Assembly: GCA_009829735.1 (NCBI GenBank)
Contig: CM020618.1
Coordinates: forward strand, 32,216,894 to 32,280,893
Direction of reading: 5' to 3'
Origin: Pyropia yezoensis
Taxonomy: Eukaryota > Rhodophyta > Bangiophyceae > Bangiales > Bangiaceae
Length of the DNA stretch: 64,000 nucleotides
Shown one piece after another: positions 31,978-43,879 of this stretch. A program made the translations under genes and the position numbers. The notes below the pieces were generated by a model. That model worked only from the letters and a program-made list of their open reading frames with translations. It ran no database searches and was not told where the DNA came from. Position 1 is the first letter of the stretch. Each line of letters opens with the position of its first letter.

Positions 31978-33434
31978 CGCGGTGGCGGCGGCCGGCGCGC
32001 ACCACCCTTCGGGAGTACGGCGCGGCACACACCCCCACACGCCGACCGGCGGGTTGGCGGGGGGGACGGCGGCGGCGGCGGGCGGGCGGGGGCGGGCGGG
32101 TGGGTGGGCGATGTGCGGCGCCGCCCCTCTGTCCCATCCCCTTGACGGCTCTACCCCCGCGGACGCCACCGCCGCTGCCGTGGGGGGGGGGGGCTGGCGC
32201 CGTCGGTGCACCTTGAAGAGCGCCCGCGGGGCGCGCAGGCCGGGGGCCCGCCCCGTGGGAGCCCGGCGTGTGGGGGGGGGGGGGCGGCGTCGTGGTGACC
32301 GGGCGTGCTCGGCGGCCGGCCGCAGAGCCGCCGCCGCGGCGGGGGCGGCGGCGGGGGCGGCGGCGGGACGTGTGGCCAAGGGGCCCAGGTCACCCCGCGG
32401 CGCGGGCAGCAGCGAGAAAGGATGACAAGGGGGGGGGGCGGGAAGGGCCGCTGGTCTGGGGCGGCCGGCCGGCCGGCCGGGCCCCGGCCAGGACGGGGCG
32501 GCTGGCGGCAACGGACACCACCCCCCCCCCCCCCCCCCCCGCGGCGGCGGCGGCGGAGGCGGCAAAACAGGTAGGCCGCCGCCGTCCTCTCCCCCACCCC
32601 CCCCCCCGCCCGGGCGCTCGCGCATCAATGTCTAGCACAAACGCGGAGGCGGGCGGGCGCGGGGGGGCGGCGTGGTCGCCTCCCTGCACCGCCCGGCCTT
32701 TGGGGGGGGGCTGGCGGCCAACGCCGCCGCCCCTCTGCGCAACGACCAGCCGTTGCAGCCAGCGGCGGCGTCCGCCGCCGCCGCGACGGTACGGGCGGAA
32801 GACGGCTGTGGGTCAGACAGGTGGAGCATGGTCGCGGCGTGGGACGGAGGCGGAGGGGGAGGGGGAAGCGACAGTGGAACCAGATGATGGACAGTCCGAC
32901 CGACGTCAGGTAGACAGCGGCCAGTCCCACACAAGAATGAAAAGAAGATGAAGAAAGAAAGGAGGTCGGGAGTGGGGGGGGGGGGGCTGAGGATGAGGGA
33001 GGAGGTCGGTGTCGCGGTGGGCATGTGGGTGGGGACACGTACGATTGGGGACGTGGCCGGTCGGCGTCGCGGCAAAGGGTGGGGAGGGGGGACGCGTGCT
33101 GCTGGAGACAAGGAGGCAGCGTGGTGTGCGCGCGGGGGGGGAAACGAAATCCCGCCGGCTGGTAGGAGCGGCGGCGCCAATCCGCCGTTCCCATTGGCCT
33201 GCCACTCAATGCTTCTCGCTACGGGCGCTCTCCCTTCGCAGTGGCACCCGCTCGCTGCCCTCGCGGCCACCCTCCCCTCTCCGTCCCCCCGTCCTCCGCC
33301 CATTTCCCCCGCCCCCCCCCCGCATGGCGTACGCGCCGCGTTGCAAAATAATCGGGCCCATGACAGCAGCCGAGGTTCCCCCGCCAGCGGCGGGGAGGGT
33401 GGCGGCGGCGGTGCTGGCGGGGGCAGTGGCGGCC

Positions 33435-33469
<35 letters not shown>

Positions 33470-33480
33470 TTCCTCCCCGC
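30100..33480. repeat. Extreme GC low-complexity block (GGC/GCC arrays, C/G homopolymers)
   Basis: Dense trinucleotide arrays (for example 30740-30805) and a 36-base C run at 31941-31976. Very long ORFs exist on both strands (828 codons on minus at 30142-32628; 484 on plus at 30395-31849), but they are Pro/Gly/Ala/Arg runs produced by GC bias. A short minus-strand stretch near 30970-31010 (SWASVLNDADEEVV) is less biased and might be a coding remnant. Confidence 0.6.
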
Positions 33481-33503
33481 CCTCGGCAACGCCGAAGCGC
33501 TCA

Positions 33504-33880
33504 TCACCGCCCTCCGATGGACACCGCGTCGGCAGCGACGGTCTCCCAGCCGCCATCTATGGCGCCCATGATGTAGACCGGGCGCCGAGGCGCGGCCGCC
33601 GCGGAGCGGCGCAGCGGCGCCGCCGCCGCGGCCGCCGTCCACCCGGCCGCGTCTGCGATGTCGGTGGCGTGGGCGTCGACAGAGTTGGGCGCGGCGGCGG
33701 CGACCAGGAGGGCGACGTAAAGGCCGTCGGGAGAGCGCGTGGCGAGCATGGCGGGCCAGTTGGGCGATCACCACTGCGAATAATCGGGCAGCCGTCCGAT
33801 GTGGGCGGCAAGGACGTGGCAGAAGGCGGCAGCGGTCGCCAACCGCGGTGCCGCGTCGACGCGGGAAGGGAACGGGTTCG
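33504..33880 (-). pseudogene. Coding-like remnant with an in-frame TGA, unrecognised
   Basis: One minus-strand frame has natural composition across this stretch: 'VDAAPRLATAAAFCHVLAAHIGRLPDYSQW', a TGA at 33768-33770, then 'SPNWPAMLATRSPDGLYVALLVAAAAPNSVDAHATD' and 'RRPVYIMGAIDGGWE', ending at 33504. An ATG at 33749 could open the 81-codon downstream part alone. The pattern suggests a degraded gene, a selenocysteine-type recoding (unlikely) or a sequencing error. The domain is not recognised. Confidence 0.35.
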
Positions 33881-34229
33881 TATGAGAGGGAAGGAAGGGT
33901 GCCACTGCCGCGCCCGCCACCACGCCGCTTTCGCCATTGCCCCTCGTGCACCCGCTGTCATCATTGGTGATGAGCCGTGGCCGCCGCCGCCGTCGCCGCC
34001 GCCGACGTCGCCGCCACCGCCGTCGCCGCCGCCGCCGCTACCGTCACCGCCGTTGCCGGCGCCGTTGCCGGCGACGGTGATGCCGTCGCCCGGGTCGATT
34101 GGTGCGGCGACGCTGGTCACGCGCGCCTCGGCCGCCACCGCCCGGGCCGCGGTTGTGTGCCCCCCCACCGCTGCCGCTTGGGCGCCCCTGTCGCCGCCGC
34201 CACTGTGGCAGAAACCACTTGCACACACG

Positions 34230-34680
34230 ACACCCAAGTTGGGGCGGTGTACAAGGGCTGCCTCCCGTGTCGGGGGAACCGGAAGAAGTGCAAGTCGCAC
34301 ACACTCTGTCCCTGTTGGGGGGCAAACCCCCCACTGACAAACAAGAGGATGGTGTGTGGTCCAACAGTTTCTTGTCGGGACGGGGACGCAGGGCCAAGCC
34401 CCGCCGTCCCTCCCCTTATCCCCCCAGGGTCCCCTCAGAATCTCGCCACTCAGAATCTCCCACCCCAGCACCTGCCCACCGGGCCACACGAAAATTCAAG
34501 ACGATAAATGCAGAAAACCCTCAAATCCAAGTTGGATTTACTACTAAGCTAACTATCCCAAACTTAGAGAATACGGACCCAAATGCAGGGGGAGGAACGG
34601 ACCAGGCTAGTGGCCTGCCGCCCCTTGCATGGCACGTGTTGCCCCCGTCCCTGGGGGTCAATACTGCCACAGCCACCGCC
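34230..34680 (+). repeat. Dispersed repeat, copy 2, with zinc-cluster-like Cys motif
   Basis: Better preserved partner of 3-385. One frame reads C-x2-C-x6-C-x5-C-x1-C (CLPCRGNRKKC...C.C) from 34259, preceded by another Cys. It resembles, but does not fully match, a Zn(II)2Cys6 binuclear cluster (which needs C-x2-C in the second half). Pro/Ser-rich sequence follows. The open frame spans 33977-34507. It may be a 5' exon of a zinc-cluster regulator family that has been copied, or part of a mobile element. Confidence 0.5.
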
Positions 34681-34689
34681 GTCGCCGCT

Positions 34690-35970
34690 GACGCCGCGGC
34701 CGTTGCTGTCAAGGCTCTACCAGCACGGGCGGCGGGCGGCCCTGCCCCTACTCCCCCTCCCGCCGCGGGCGTCGGGGCGATCGCCGCGGCGGCCGTCCCG
34801 CCCCGCGCCACACCCCTCCGTGGCCGCTTGGCCGGCGGCCGTGGCGAGGCTGCGGCTGCGGCCGCCGTTCCCTCCCCCCCGCTCTGGGGCCGCCACCCCC
34901 TCCCGCATAACTTCGTCCGCCACGCTCCTCCCTCCCCGAACCCCCCTCCTCCCTTCCACGTCGACTGTCACCCAGCCCCCCCCCCACACACTTCGAGCCA
35001 GCCCGCGTCGTGGTCGATGGCAACGCCGTTGGAGCCAACGACGACGAAAACATTCCCACCCCCCCCTCCACCCCGGGCGTCCCCCCCCCCCACAGGCAGG
35101 GGCGGCGGCGCGGCGGCCATAGATCCGCCTTCAGGGGGAGCAAGGGCGGGGCGCTGCGACGGCAGGCAGCCATCCGTCTCGCCCGCGGGCGGCGGAGGCG
35201 GCGGCTGAGACAGCTGTGGCGCCGCCATCCCGGGCGAAGGGGGATGGGCGGCCACCGCGCGGCGGCCCCGGTCGGCCCCATCCGGTGCCGCCCGCCACGG
35301 CAGAGCCGGCGGTGGTGGGGGCGGCCGAGACGCCCACAGTGAGGGTGGCGTCGTTGGCGGCCGTGTCACGTCCGCGGTGGCGGCGGCGGCCAAGGGGGCG
35401 GCCGTAGGGCAACCAGGCGTGCGCGGATGCGGGGTGGGTGATGGCGCGTCTGCGCCCCCCCAGCAACGCGGCGCCCGGCCCTCCGCGACGGCGGCGGCCG
35501 CTGCTGACGGGGACGACAGCTACGACGGGGAGGCGACTCTGAGAACAGCACCTTGGCCGACGGGGGGGGCGGTGGCGACCGGCGGGCCGCCGCGTCTGAG
35601 GCGTCCTCGTTGTCAGCCGCTGCCGCCGCTGCTGCGGCAACCGCGTCCCTGCCACCAGTGCCCACTCCCACCGCCCGCACCGCCGACGGTGACCCACTTT
35701 GCCTTGCCGGTGAGCTGTGGGGTGCCCCCGCGCACGGCAGCGGCGGCGGGAAGCCGCCGCGGCCCGCCGTCTCGCCGGCCCACCGGCAGGCGCCGTCTCT
35801 GCCGTAGGTCGCCTCTGAGGCGCCAACTTACATCTCGTGCGACTGAGTGGAGCGACTCAGCGGCGTGCCGGCCGAAGGAGAGGGCCCGGCGGGAGAGACG
35901 GGGGACGAGCGGCCGCCTGACCGGCCCACCACTGCGTCTGTCATTGCTGCCGCCACAGCCCACGCTGCCG
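34690..35970. other. GC-rich sequence without recognised gene
   Basis: C-run-rich tracts and Pro/Arg/Ala ORFs on both strands. No domain recognised. Confidence 0.45.
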
Positions 35971-36079
35971 CCGCTACCGCTGAAGACAAGGCATAGTCTT
36001 GAAGTCGTTAGCTGCCGCAGCAGCGGCCGGCGCATCCCCGGATCCTTGATCACAACGACGGCGGCTGCGAACGGAGCAG

Positions 36080-38510
36080 TGGCTGCCGCCTGCAGCGGCC
36101 GCAGCGCTCCACCTTACCCTCTTGTGGCTTCGGATCTGCGAGTACCGCGCCTCTGACGACTGCGGCCGCCGCTGCGCCCGGCGCAGCGGATATTTTCGCA
36201 GGATCACGCGCTCTACCTTGGTAGCTGTAAGGCTGCAGAGAAGGTGGGGCTGTCGCTTCTAGCCTCCCCCCTTTTTCGACACGGCGTCCGGCGTTTGCAC
36301 CACTGGCCGACACATCTGTCAGGGCTCTCAGAGGGGGCTGTGGGGGATGGGTGGCCACTTCACGTGTCGGCTGCCGCTGTGACAGGCTTGCGGCGGACAC
36401 TGCCGCTTGCCGCTGCAGCTGCGGCGAACGCTGCTGTCTATGCTCGGGGAAGAGCGTTCTCGGGCCGCATCTGCTTGTTGCTGCAGATGCAGCCGCCACT
36501 GCTGCGGCAGTCGGTGAGTGGGGCGCGCCCGGGGCCGTTTTCGGTGCAGCGGCCAGCGCTCGCACCAATGGTCACCACCTCTCCGTCAGGGCTCTCAGGG
36601 GGGGCAGTGGGGGAGGCGCTACGTTAACTACCAGGTGGCGCTGCCGGTGTGGCCGGCGTGCGGCGGCCGGTGCGGCAGGCGGCCGGAGCTGAGCCCACCG
36701 CCTATGCAGCAGTAGCTTGGAGCTGGGCGTGCTGGGGCTGCTGCGGCTTGCTGCCGCAGCTGCAGCTGCCCCTGCTGCGGTAGTTGGGCAGAGGGGCGCA
36801 TGGGGTGGCGTTAGGGAGCTGCGGGTGCTGCGCGGGCACTTTAGCATCGGTCGCTGTACCTCGTGGCCCAAACTAAACCCGCCGCTGCTGCGGATTTTGA
36901 AGCGGGGCCCGAGGAGCGGCCGCATGTTGTGGCTGCCGCAGCTGCGGCCGCCGTTGCAGACGTGGTGGTCGGACGGGACATGGCACTGCGTCGCTGCTGG
37001 TGGCGGCCGCTGCCGCAACCGCCGCACCTCTCAATTCTGGAGGAGCAGGCGTTCCGATGCCACTTCGTGTGGCTGCCGTCGCTGCAGCCGCGGCTGCTGA
37101 TGGCATGGCTTTGGAAAGAGCAGGGAGCTTCTACTCTTTTTGTGGTGGCCCCTCTGCTTCGGCCGCCGCAGCTGCCGGTGGTAAGGCTCTCATCGACCTC
37201 CGCTTGTGGCTGAAGAAGCTGCGGCCACCGGTGCTGATGTCGTTGTTGCGAGGGGGGCCAGGAGTCTCCGCTCTGTTGGTGACGTCCTCTTTGCAAAGAC
37301 GGGCGCAGCTGCCGGTGATGGTCCAGAATGTGTTCATCGGCCTCCGCGTGTGGCTGCGGCAGCTGCGGCCACCGGTGCTGATAGGGAGTTGGGGGGGGGG
37401 GATGTGGAACTGCCTCGCGGCCGCTGGCGGCCGCTGCTGTGGCCTCCGGAGCTGCAGGTGCTCGGGGGGGGTGCGTTCAGCGGCCGCTCCTGGTGGCTGC
37501 AGCAGCTAAGGTCTCCGATTTTGAAAAGGTGTTGGAGGTTTTTTTGCGGCCGCTGCTGCGGCGGCCGTTCCTGACAAGGTGTTGGGGGGGGTGGCACGGA
37601 GTCGCGCTCCCAGCTTCTGTCATGTTAGGGGCTGTCCCTCCTGCGTTTCTGAAGGCCGTTCTGCTCGTAGTGGCTGCGTTTCTTGGGGTCGCGGTCACGA
37701 TGGGCCGGAGGCAGGGTGCAGGAGCGGCACCTGGTGGCAGCACTGGTGCGACCGGCCTTGCCATTAACGTGGTAAGGTTGCCGGTGCGGACTGGCGCCTC
37801 CTGACTATGACGGCGGCTGCAGACCAAGTCAGTTGTGCGCAGTCTGTGCTGCTGGCGTTGCTATTGCCGCGGATTTCGTCGCGGTGATGGGAGGGGGTGT
37901 GGTGTGCTGCGGCCACTGCTCATGGAGGCCTCTGCTTGTGGCAGCCACACCCGCGGTTCCGGCAGGCATTTATGCTGGTGGCGGCCGCAGATGCAGCTGC
38001 GTAGTTGTGAAAGGTCGCTGGGGGGGGGGGGGGGGGGGGCTGTGGCCGCTGCTGGTGGAGGCTACTGGTGGAGGCCGCCGCAGCTGCGGCCGCCGAGCCG
38101 GCTAACAGCTGCAGCCGCCGATCCTGTCAAGGTACAGGGGGTGGGGATCTGGGAGTTGGGGCTGGTGCTTGCAAGGGAGGGTGCTGTTGGCGGCCGCATG
38201 TGCGGCCGCTTTCGTTGTCACTGCTGATGGTGGCCGTAGATGCGGCCGCCACATCTGTAAAGGTTGTGGGGGGATGGGTGGGCTGCAGGTGTTTTTTGTG
38301 ACGGCCACCGCAGGCGGTGGCCGCGGCTTCTGCCACCGATCCTATCAAGGGGAGCTGTGGCCGCTGCTCGTTGAGGCCGCTGGTTTGGCCTCTGCTACAG
38401 TGAAGGTTATTTAGGGCTGTAAATGCAGTGGCCGCTGCTCGTAGCGGCCGCTGTTGCGGCCGCCGCACCGTCAACGAGGTTACAAGAGGAAAGGTCGTGC
38501 CCGCCGCTGC
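36080..38510. repeat. NotI-rich degenerate tandem repeat (~140-bp unit)
   Basis: The phrase 'tgtggctgc.gcagctgcggcc.ccg' recurs at about 36923, 37068, 37203, 37348 and (weaker) 37490, a spacing of 135-145 bp. At least fifteen GCGGCCGC octamers are present. Further half-unit echoes (cggccgctgctgg, gatcctgtcaagg) run to about 38500. The ORFs across it follow the repeat phase and are not genes. Confidence 0.6.
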
Positions 38511-38780
38511 TCGTTGACTGCACTCGTCTTTGGCACCCATTGCTTTGGCGCGCCTTTTCTTTTCGACGGGTCCCTCGGATACCGTTCATGAACGCCGCCT
38601 TTTGTTGGTGTGTGCTTTGCCATCTCTGCTTTGGGGCTGCTGTACATCCGAGAACAAGTAGGCAAAGAAAAAAGGCTAGCTTTAGAGGCGCCTGCAAAAG
38701 CCTCCGCCACAAGAACATGCCCACACAAGGCACACACGCATGCATGCACGACGGACAAACCCGAAGAGAATTGAACACCC

Positions 38781-41480
38781 TCACACAGTCATTGGGCCGG
38801 CAGAGCGGCCGTCGTCCTCAGTCTCCTCGTCAGAACTCAGTTCGAGCTTGGTAGGGTCCATACCGGCCACTATTGCGGCCCGCCTCAGCCTCTCTTCAAA
38901 GGCGCTCTGCTTCGTGGACTGCGCCTTCCTGCCCCCTGATGTCTTAAGACCTCGGGGCGGCTGCTGCGGCTTCAGCTGTCTCAGCGGCCGCTTGCGGCCA
39001 CGCGGCCGCGATGCATTGCCGTTGACAACGGCATCGCCGCTGCCTTCGTCATCACCAACCTCCCAACTCACGTAAGCAGGCCCAGCGCTGCCCACCCGCG
39101 CAACGGCAACCGGAAGATCTTCCTCGCTGGCAGCACCTACGGGCACAGCGCCTGCGGCCCGATTCAGCATGTCCAGCGCTTGAGCGGCCGCCTCCTGATA
39201 CAACACCTCAGCGGCCGCAACTTCAGCTCCGGTGTCTTTGTCCATCGACGCGGCCGGCTCATCACCACCCGCGCCCTCTTCCACGAACACTGCCGGAATA
39301 TCAGCGGCGGGGCCCTTGTCGATTGACACGGCTGGACCGTCAGCGGGCTCGTCCGCGTCCGGCAAAGAGGCCGAAAGTAGAGGCGCAACGCGGTCGTTAG
39401 TCACGCCCGCCGGTGGTTCAACAAGGGCTGCGCCCGCCGTCTCCGCAGGCTCTACCCCGTCACTCTCCTCGTCGGTCTCCAAGCAGTGCACAGTCTGAAT
39501 CTCAGGCGCCGTGTAGGGTCGCGCCGGAGGCGCTGCACGACAATGCTGAGACGGCGACCCTGGCGGGGACGGCGCCCCGTCCGCTAACACAGCTCCGTCT
39601 ACTAGTGGGTGCGGGAGGTCCGCAACATGGTCAGTACTGTCCACGTCCTCTGGTGAGGGCCTCGCCCGCGACACAGGCAGATCTTGCATGTCATTGGCAG
39701 GCGGCCTCGTCGGCGTCACGGGCAGGTCTGGAAGGTCAATCGCAGGCGAAGCCGGTACAGGTGAGGCGGCCGCCGCCGCGCCACCCTGCGCAGCCCGCCG
39801 CTCCAAGTACGCCTTGAGGCGATCCTGGGCTTCCAGGCGGCGCCACGTCGCAGCTTCCGGCGTGTGCCGCATATCCGCGCTCGTCCAAAATGCTTGGTCC
39901 ATCTTTTCCTTGCTGTCTCCAAGGGTCTTCTCCAGCACGGCGGTGGTCGCCAGCGCCTGCCGCATCAGCGCCGCTTCCGTCGTCCTCACTTCCTTGGCTG
40001 CCTTGGACCCGGGTGGCCGGCTCTGGAAGCCCCCCGCTGTCTTGGCGGCGTTCATGGCTGGGACCCCCTCGTCATCGGGGATGACGAAGCTGTTGTCCTC
40101 GTTGCAGTTGTTCGGCACAGAGGGGTTACTAGGCGCCAGCCCAGATGCGAGCAGGCCGGCCGCCCCGCTGTACTTGTCCACCACGCGCAGCTCCTTCCAA
40201 CTATTCACCCACGTATCCGCTTGCTCCAGGTAGCTTAACCCCTCAACCACCTCACGCTGGCCCTGTATCGCTTTGTACACGTCCGTCCCCTCAAACTCCG
40301 CTTTTGTAGCTTCAATCAGGTCCTCGTCCGACGGGTTGCCTGTCAAGTGCGTTCTCTTCATCCGCAGCCAGCACTCTCCGAACACCTGGCAGTTCTTGCT
40401 TATGTGCTCCTTGAACTCTCTCTTGATGGCCTTGTCAGGACGCTCCGGTCGTCCAGCACTTGGGCCCCCTCGCGCAGCGTCGCGCCTCAGGGTCCGTCTC
40501 ACGATCTGTCCAACATTGTACCAAAAAATGTCGGTGTTTAGGTCCGTCCCAATGATGGGGTTCTGCCCAACAACCAGCACAGCCTTGCACACGACTACAC
40601 GTTCGTAGTCGGTCCAGTTGGGGCCGCGAACGCCCCCGTCAGACGCGACGCCTCCTCGCCCTCGGGCGACTTCGGCACGGGCTCCTCCACCTCGGCGCCC
40701 TCGGGCGCCAGCGGCGGCGCCCCCACGCCCGCCTCGACCATGGCTGACAGTCGCGGCGCGACTTCCGCGTGCCGAGTGGCCTGCTGCTGCCGCTGCTCAA
40801 CCGGCTGCTGCTGCAGCGGCAAGCTCCGCCGGTGCCGGTGCTCGTCGGACGCCAGAGATGTGCGGTCTGCTCCCCGGGGCGCCTGTCACAGACTCGCCGA
40901 TGGCGCCTCTGCTCGCCGCGCCTGGCGCACCGGCAGGTGCTCCAGGAACACTAGGCCGCCCTGTGCGTACGCATGCTGGCCCGCGTCCACCTGCTGAGCG
41001 CCCACTGCGGGCGCTTGGGAAGCGGCCGGCCATTGCAGTGGATTAAGGTGCCGTACAGGGGCTCTCCGCCCACGTCTGTCCAGCGGGGGCAGATCCTTCA
41101 ATTCGTCAGGGTGGTCGGGTGGCGGCCGTAATGGCTGCCCGGCGCGGAGGGGCGGCGGCTGCTGTGGTGGCCCCCCGCAGTTGAAGCCCCCCTGCGGCTG
41201 AGGCGGCCCCTGGTCGTTGTCGTGCGCCGGCCGCTGTGGCGGCGGGCAAAACAGGTGCGTCGATCGCGCTTGCAGCGCGGGGACAACGAGAGCACAGTCA
41301 CAGCAGACGGCGGAACCTCTGTACGTTCTTCAAGTACTGTCCTGATGGATCCTCAGACGGGCCCCGCGGCGCCGCCCCCCCCCTCCCACATTTTCCTCCC
41401 CCTTGGCCGTGCCCCCGATTAACGCCTCCCTGACCCCTCTGCGGGGGCTCGCTACCAGCTGCACCAGCAAAGGGCGCATC
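38781..41480 (-). pseudogene. Harbinger-type Myb/SANT-like ORF1 protein, decayed
   Basis: PIF/Harbinger elements carry a second gene for a Myb/SANT-like DNA-binding protein needed with the transposase. The frame 40631-38781 reads 'PNWTDYERVVVCKAVLVVG...NPIIGTDLNTDIFWYNVG', then 'FKEHISKNCQVFGECWLRM', 'TGNPSDEDLIEATKAEF' and 'WKELRVVDKYSG'. This matches the trihelix-like region of these proteins. An acidic, Pro-rich tail ends in a basic GRKRPLRQLK stretch. Upstream, coding-like Pro/Gln-rich sequence continues in other frames (about 41100-40886 and 40822-40620, then a likely start near 41484, MDAPFAGAAG), so at least three frameshifts separate the parts. No transposase is adjacent. Confidence 0.7.
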
Positions 41481-41499
41481 CATCGCCGCCAAGAAAAAG

Positions 41500-42800
41500 G
41501 AGGCACGCACCACCTGCCCCACCCATCACACTGAAATCAGGCTGCGAACGGCGCACTCCTCGCCCGATGCACCCTAAAAAAAGATCCCACTCGCGGCGGA
41601 GGGCGAAAAGACGGGTGAAAGAGGCAACGCCGCCACGCCGCCAACGTGCACACGCCCCACGGGCGTAGTCTGACTACAAGTGAGACCCTCCTCCCCCGAG
41701 ACTGAGAGAGGCAGTGTCAAGGCCGCCGCGGTCTCGCGGCCTCCATGGCCGCCGAAGAGCGGTGGCTCCCAGGCGACTGCACAATACAGGCCAGACACAT
41801 GCGGCCAAGCCAGAGAACGACCCCAGAGGTGGCACGGCGTTGTTAGACTGCGGCGTGGGACGGCCGCCGGGCGCACGCGCGGGCTGGACCGGTGCCGAGG
41901 TCGCCGGAGAGGCGCATAGAAGGCGGTCCCGCGTTCGGAGTCCGAGCAAGAGGCCTTGGAAGCCCACGCTCCGCGGAGTGCCCAACCGCGATGGCTCAGA
42001 ACGAGGCACACAGACAACGCCGTCAGGAGGTCCGGCCGCGTCGGGGCGACGGTGCTTGGGTGCGAAATGACGAAGTGCCTCATGGGTGCGTGGGGTGCAG
42101 CTGCGCGCCGGTGGACGGCCACGCCTCATAGACGACACCCGATGCGCCCGGCGGGGTCGCGTCCCAGTCGGCCGGCAAGCCGCCGAAGGGGGCCGAAAGG
42201 CCGACCCCGACCGGCGCGGGGGGGGCCCACCGTGTCGGGGTCGCCCGTGTCCCTTTCCACGGGATGCCACCATTCGCCCTTTCACCACCCGACATAAGCG
42301 TGACTACTCCGCGCCAGGAGAAGAAGGCACGGCCCGCCCGCGCAGGCTCTGGCTGGAGCGAGTTGCGTACAGGTAACCCCCCTCTTACGAACCCCCCCAA
42401 GTCCCCGAAGCCCTCCCTCCTCGCAGTGGACAGTGCTTCGCTCACACACGAAGACGTATACGAATTGCTTTTTAAGCCGCTCCCTCTGCCGCAAACCAGC
42501 GCACGCCAGGCAGTTGGCGTGCACAAAAACCCCTCACACTGATGCGCTACAGGCACCATCTGAGAAAAGAGAACGACAAGCAAGTCCTCATTGCCAGCCC
42601 ACCAAGGCCGCCGCCCATGTTACCAGACTGCTGACCCCACTGTGGAAAGGACGCTCGGGTCCCCCATACCAGTGCTTCGAGGCCCAAGTAGCAGTGTACG
42701 AGCCGTTCTGCATGGGGGAGCTGCAATGGGCAGTGCGCAGTGAATCGACGTGGTGCTGCCGTGTGACTGTAGCCCAATCACATTGATCCACGCCTTTTTC
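41500..42800. other. Intergenic, moderate GC
   Basis: Overlapping ORFs of up to about 200 codons occur on both strands but none shows domains. Nothing specific is supported. Confidence 0.4.
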
Positions 42801-42819
42801 CAGCTCGGTGCCCAGTAGT

Positions 42820-43215
42820 GGGTCAGCCGGTCAGCACACCCGCCCCTGCACCTTTCCTTTGACGCGCGACGCCCAATGCCACCATGCAGCCAAACAGCTC
42901 AGCAGCGTTTCCTCATCTCACCGTGATCTCGTTGCCACGTGAGCGGCCCGAGAGTGCTCCAACGCCATCAGGCTGCCCATGTCGAGGGTCAGCCCGTCAG
43001 CACACCCGCCACCGCATTCCCGTCTCCCATTCCTGCGACGCACACACGCACTGATGCGACCTTTCCTTTGACGCGCGACGCCCTACGCCACCGTGCAGCC
43101 GAACAGCCAAGCAGCGTCTCCCCATCACACCGCGATCTCGTCGCCACGAGAGCGGCCCGAGAGTGCTCCAACGCAATCAAGCTGCCCATGCCGAGCGTGT
43201 CTCCGTCAGATGACG
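42820..43215. repeat. Direct duplication with ~209-bp period
   Basis: The block starting 'acctttcctttgacgcgcgacgcc' at 42850 is repeated from 43059, continuing through 'cggcccgagagtgctccaacg', at about 90% identity. The 'gtcagcacacccgcc' flank is also repeated. Confidence 0.75.
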
Positions 43216-43278
43216 CACGCGCGGGCACGCCGGGCGGCGCATCAGGCCGCAAGAGGACACACACACGAAATAATATCC

Positions 43279-43296
43279 CAATATGAGCTCATATTG
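43279..43296. repeat. Perfect 18-bp palindrome
   Basis: CAATATGAGCTCATATTG is exactly self-complementary and sits in a local AT-rich island. Confidence 0.5.
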
Positions 43297-43818
43297 CGGC
43301 TGTAGTAGGGCACACGTGGCACACTCGATCGATCCACTAACTGTGAATTAGCACAATCGCGCGCATAATGACTCTCTTTCATACAGATTGCAGCCGATTC
43401 AGCGACGATCGCGGGCGATTTATTCGACGATCGATGCATGACCGCTCTATTTTGCGACACTCGGGCCATGGAAATTGGCCCTGCGGGCATCCAATCTGCA
43501 AAATGCAACGTGACGCGGCGAAATCGGCAGCCGTTCGCGCACGTTGTCGGACGAAGCCAACTTTCACGTTCGGGACATCGCGACTCCAGAAGTGCGCAGT
43601 AGCCCCCGTTTCTGCTCAAGTCCTTTGCCGCCGGCTCACCACTCGGCGCTGAGATTGTCCAAGGCGTATGCCCAAGAGCGGCAGCCACTCAGCGCGGCAC
43701 ACGTCACATTCTGAATTGTCGCGGGTTAAGAAATATGGCGCCCGGGTCTGACGTCGGTGGACGTGCTCTGAGGTTGTATGTACGGTGTACGTACTGAATG
43801 TACAAACAGATCACAGGT

Positions 43819-43870
43819 CATGATGATGCAGCGGAGGACCGAAGCTGCGGTCCTCCGCTGCATCATGATG
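43819..43870. repeat. Near-perfect 23-bp-arm hairpin
   Basis: The arms 43819-43841 and 43848-43870 pair at 22 of 23 positions around a 6-base loop (AAGCTG). Antisense frames through this locus mirror each other, and flanking bases (about 43780-43910) show weak extended symmetry. This suggests a decayed foldback transposon or hairpin RNA. Confidence 0.6.
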
Positions 43871-43879
43871 AGGTGCTGC

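Noticed and set aside
30142-32628. 828-codon minus-strand ORF
   Set aside because: Composed almost wholly of Pro/Ala/Gly runs from GC arrays, with an equally long overlapping ORF on the other strand. No domain.
28206-41480. Harbinger transposase and the Myb-like ORF as one element
   Set aside because: They are about 9 kb apart with unrelated repeat-rich sequence between, opposite strands and no shared terminal repeats.
43380-43440. CGATCG-rich motif cluster shared with 8460-8510
   Set aside because: Only short CGATCG words are common; no longer alignment exists in either orientation.
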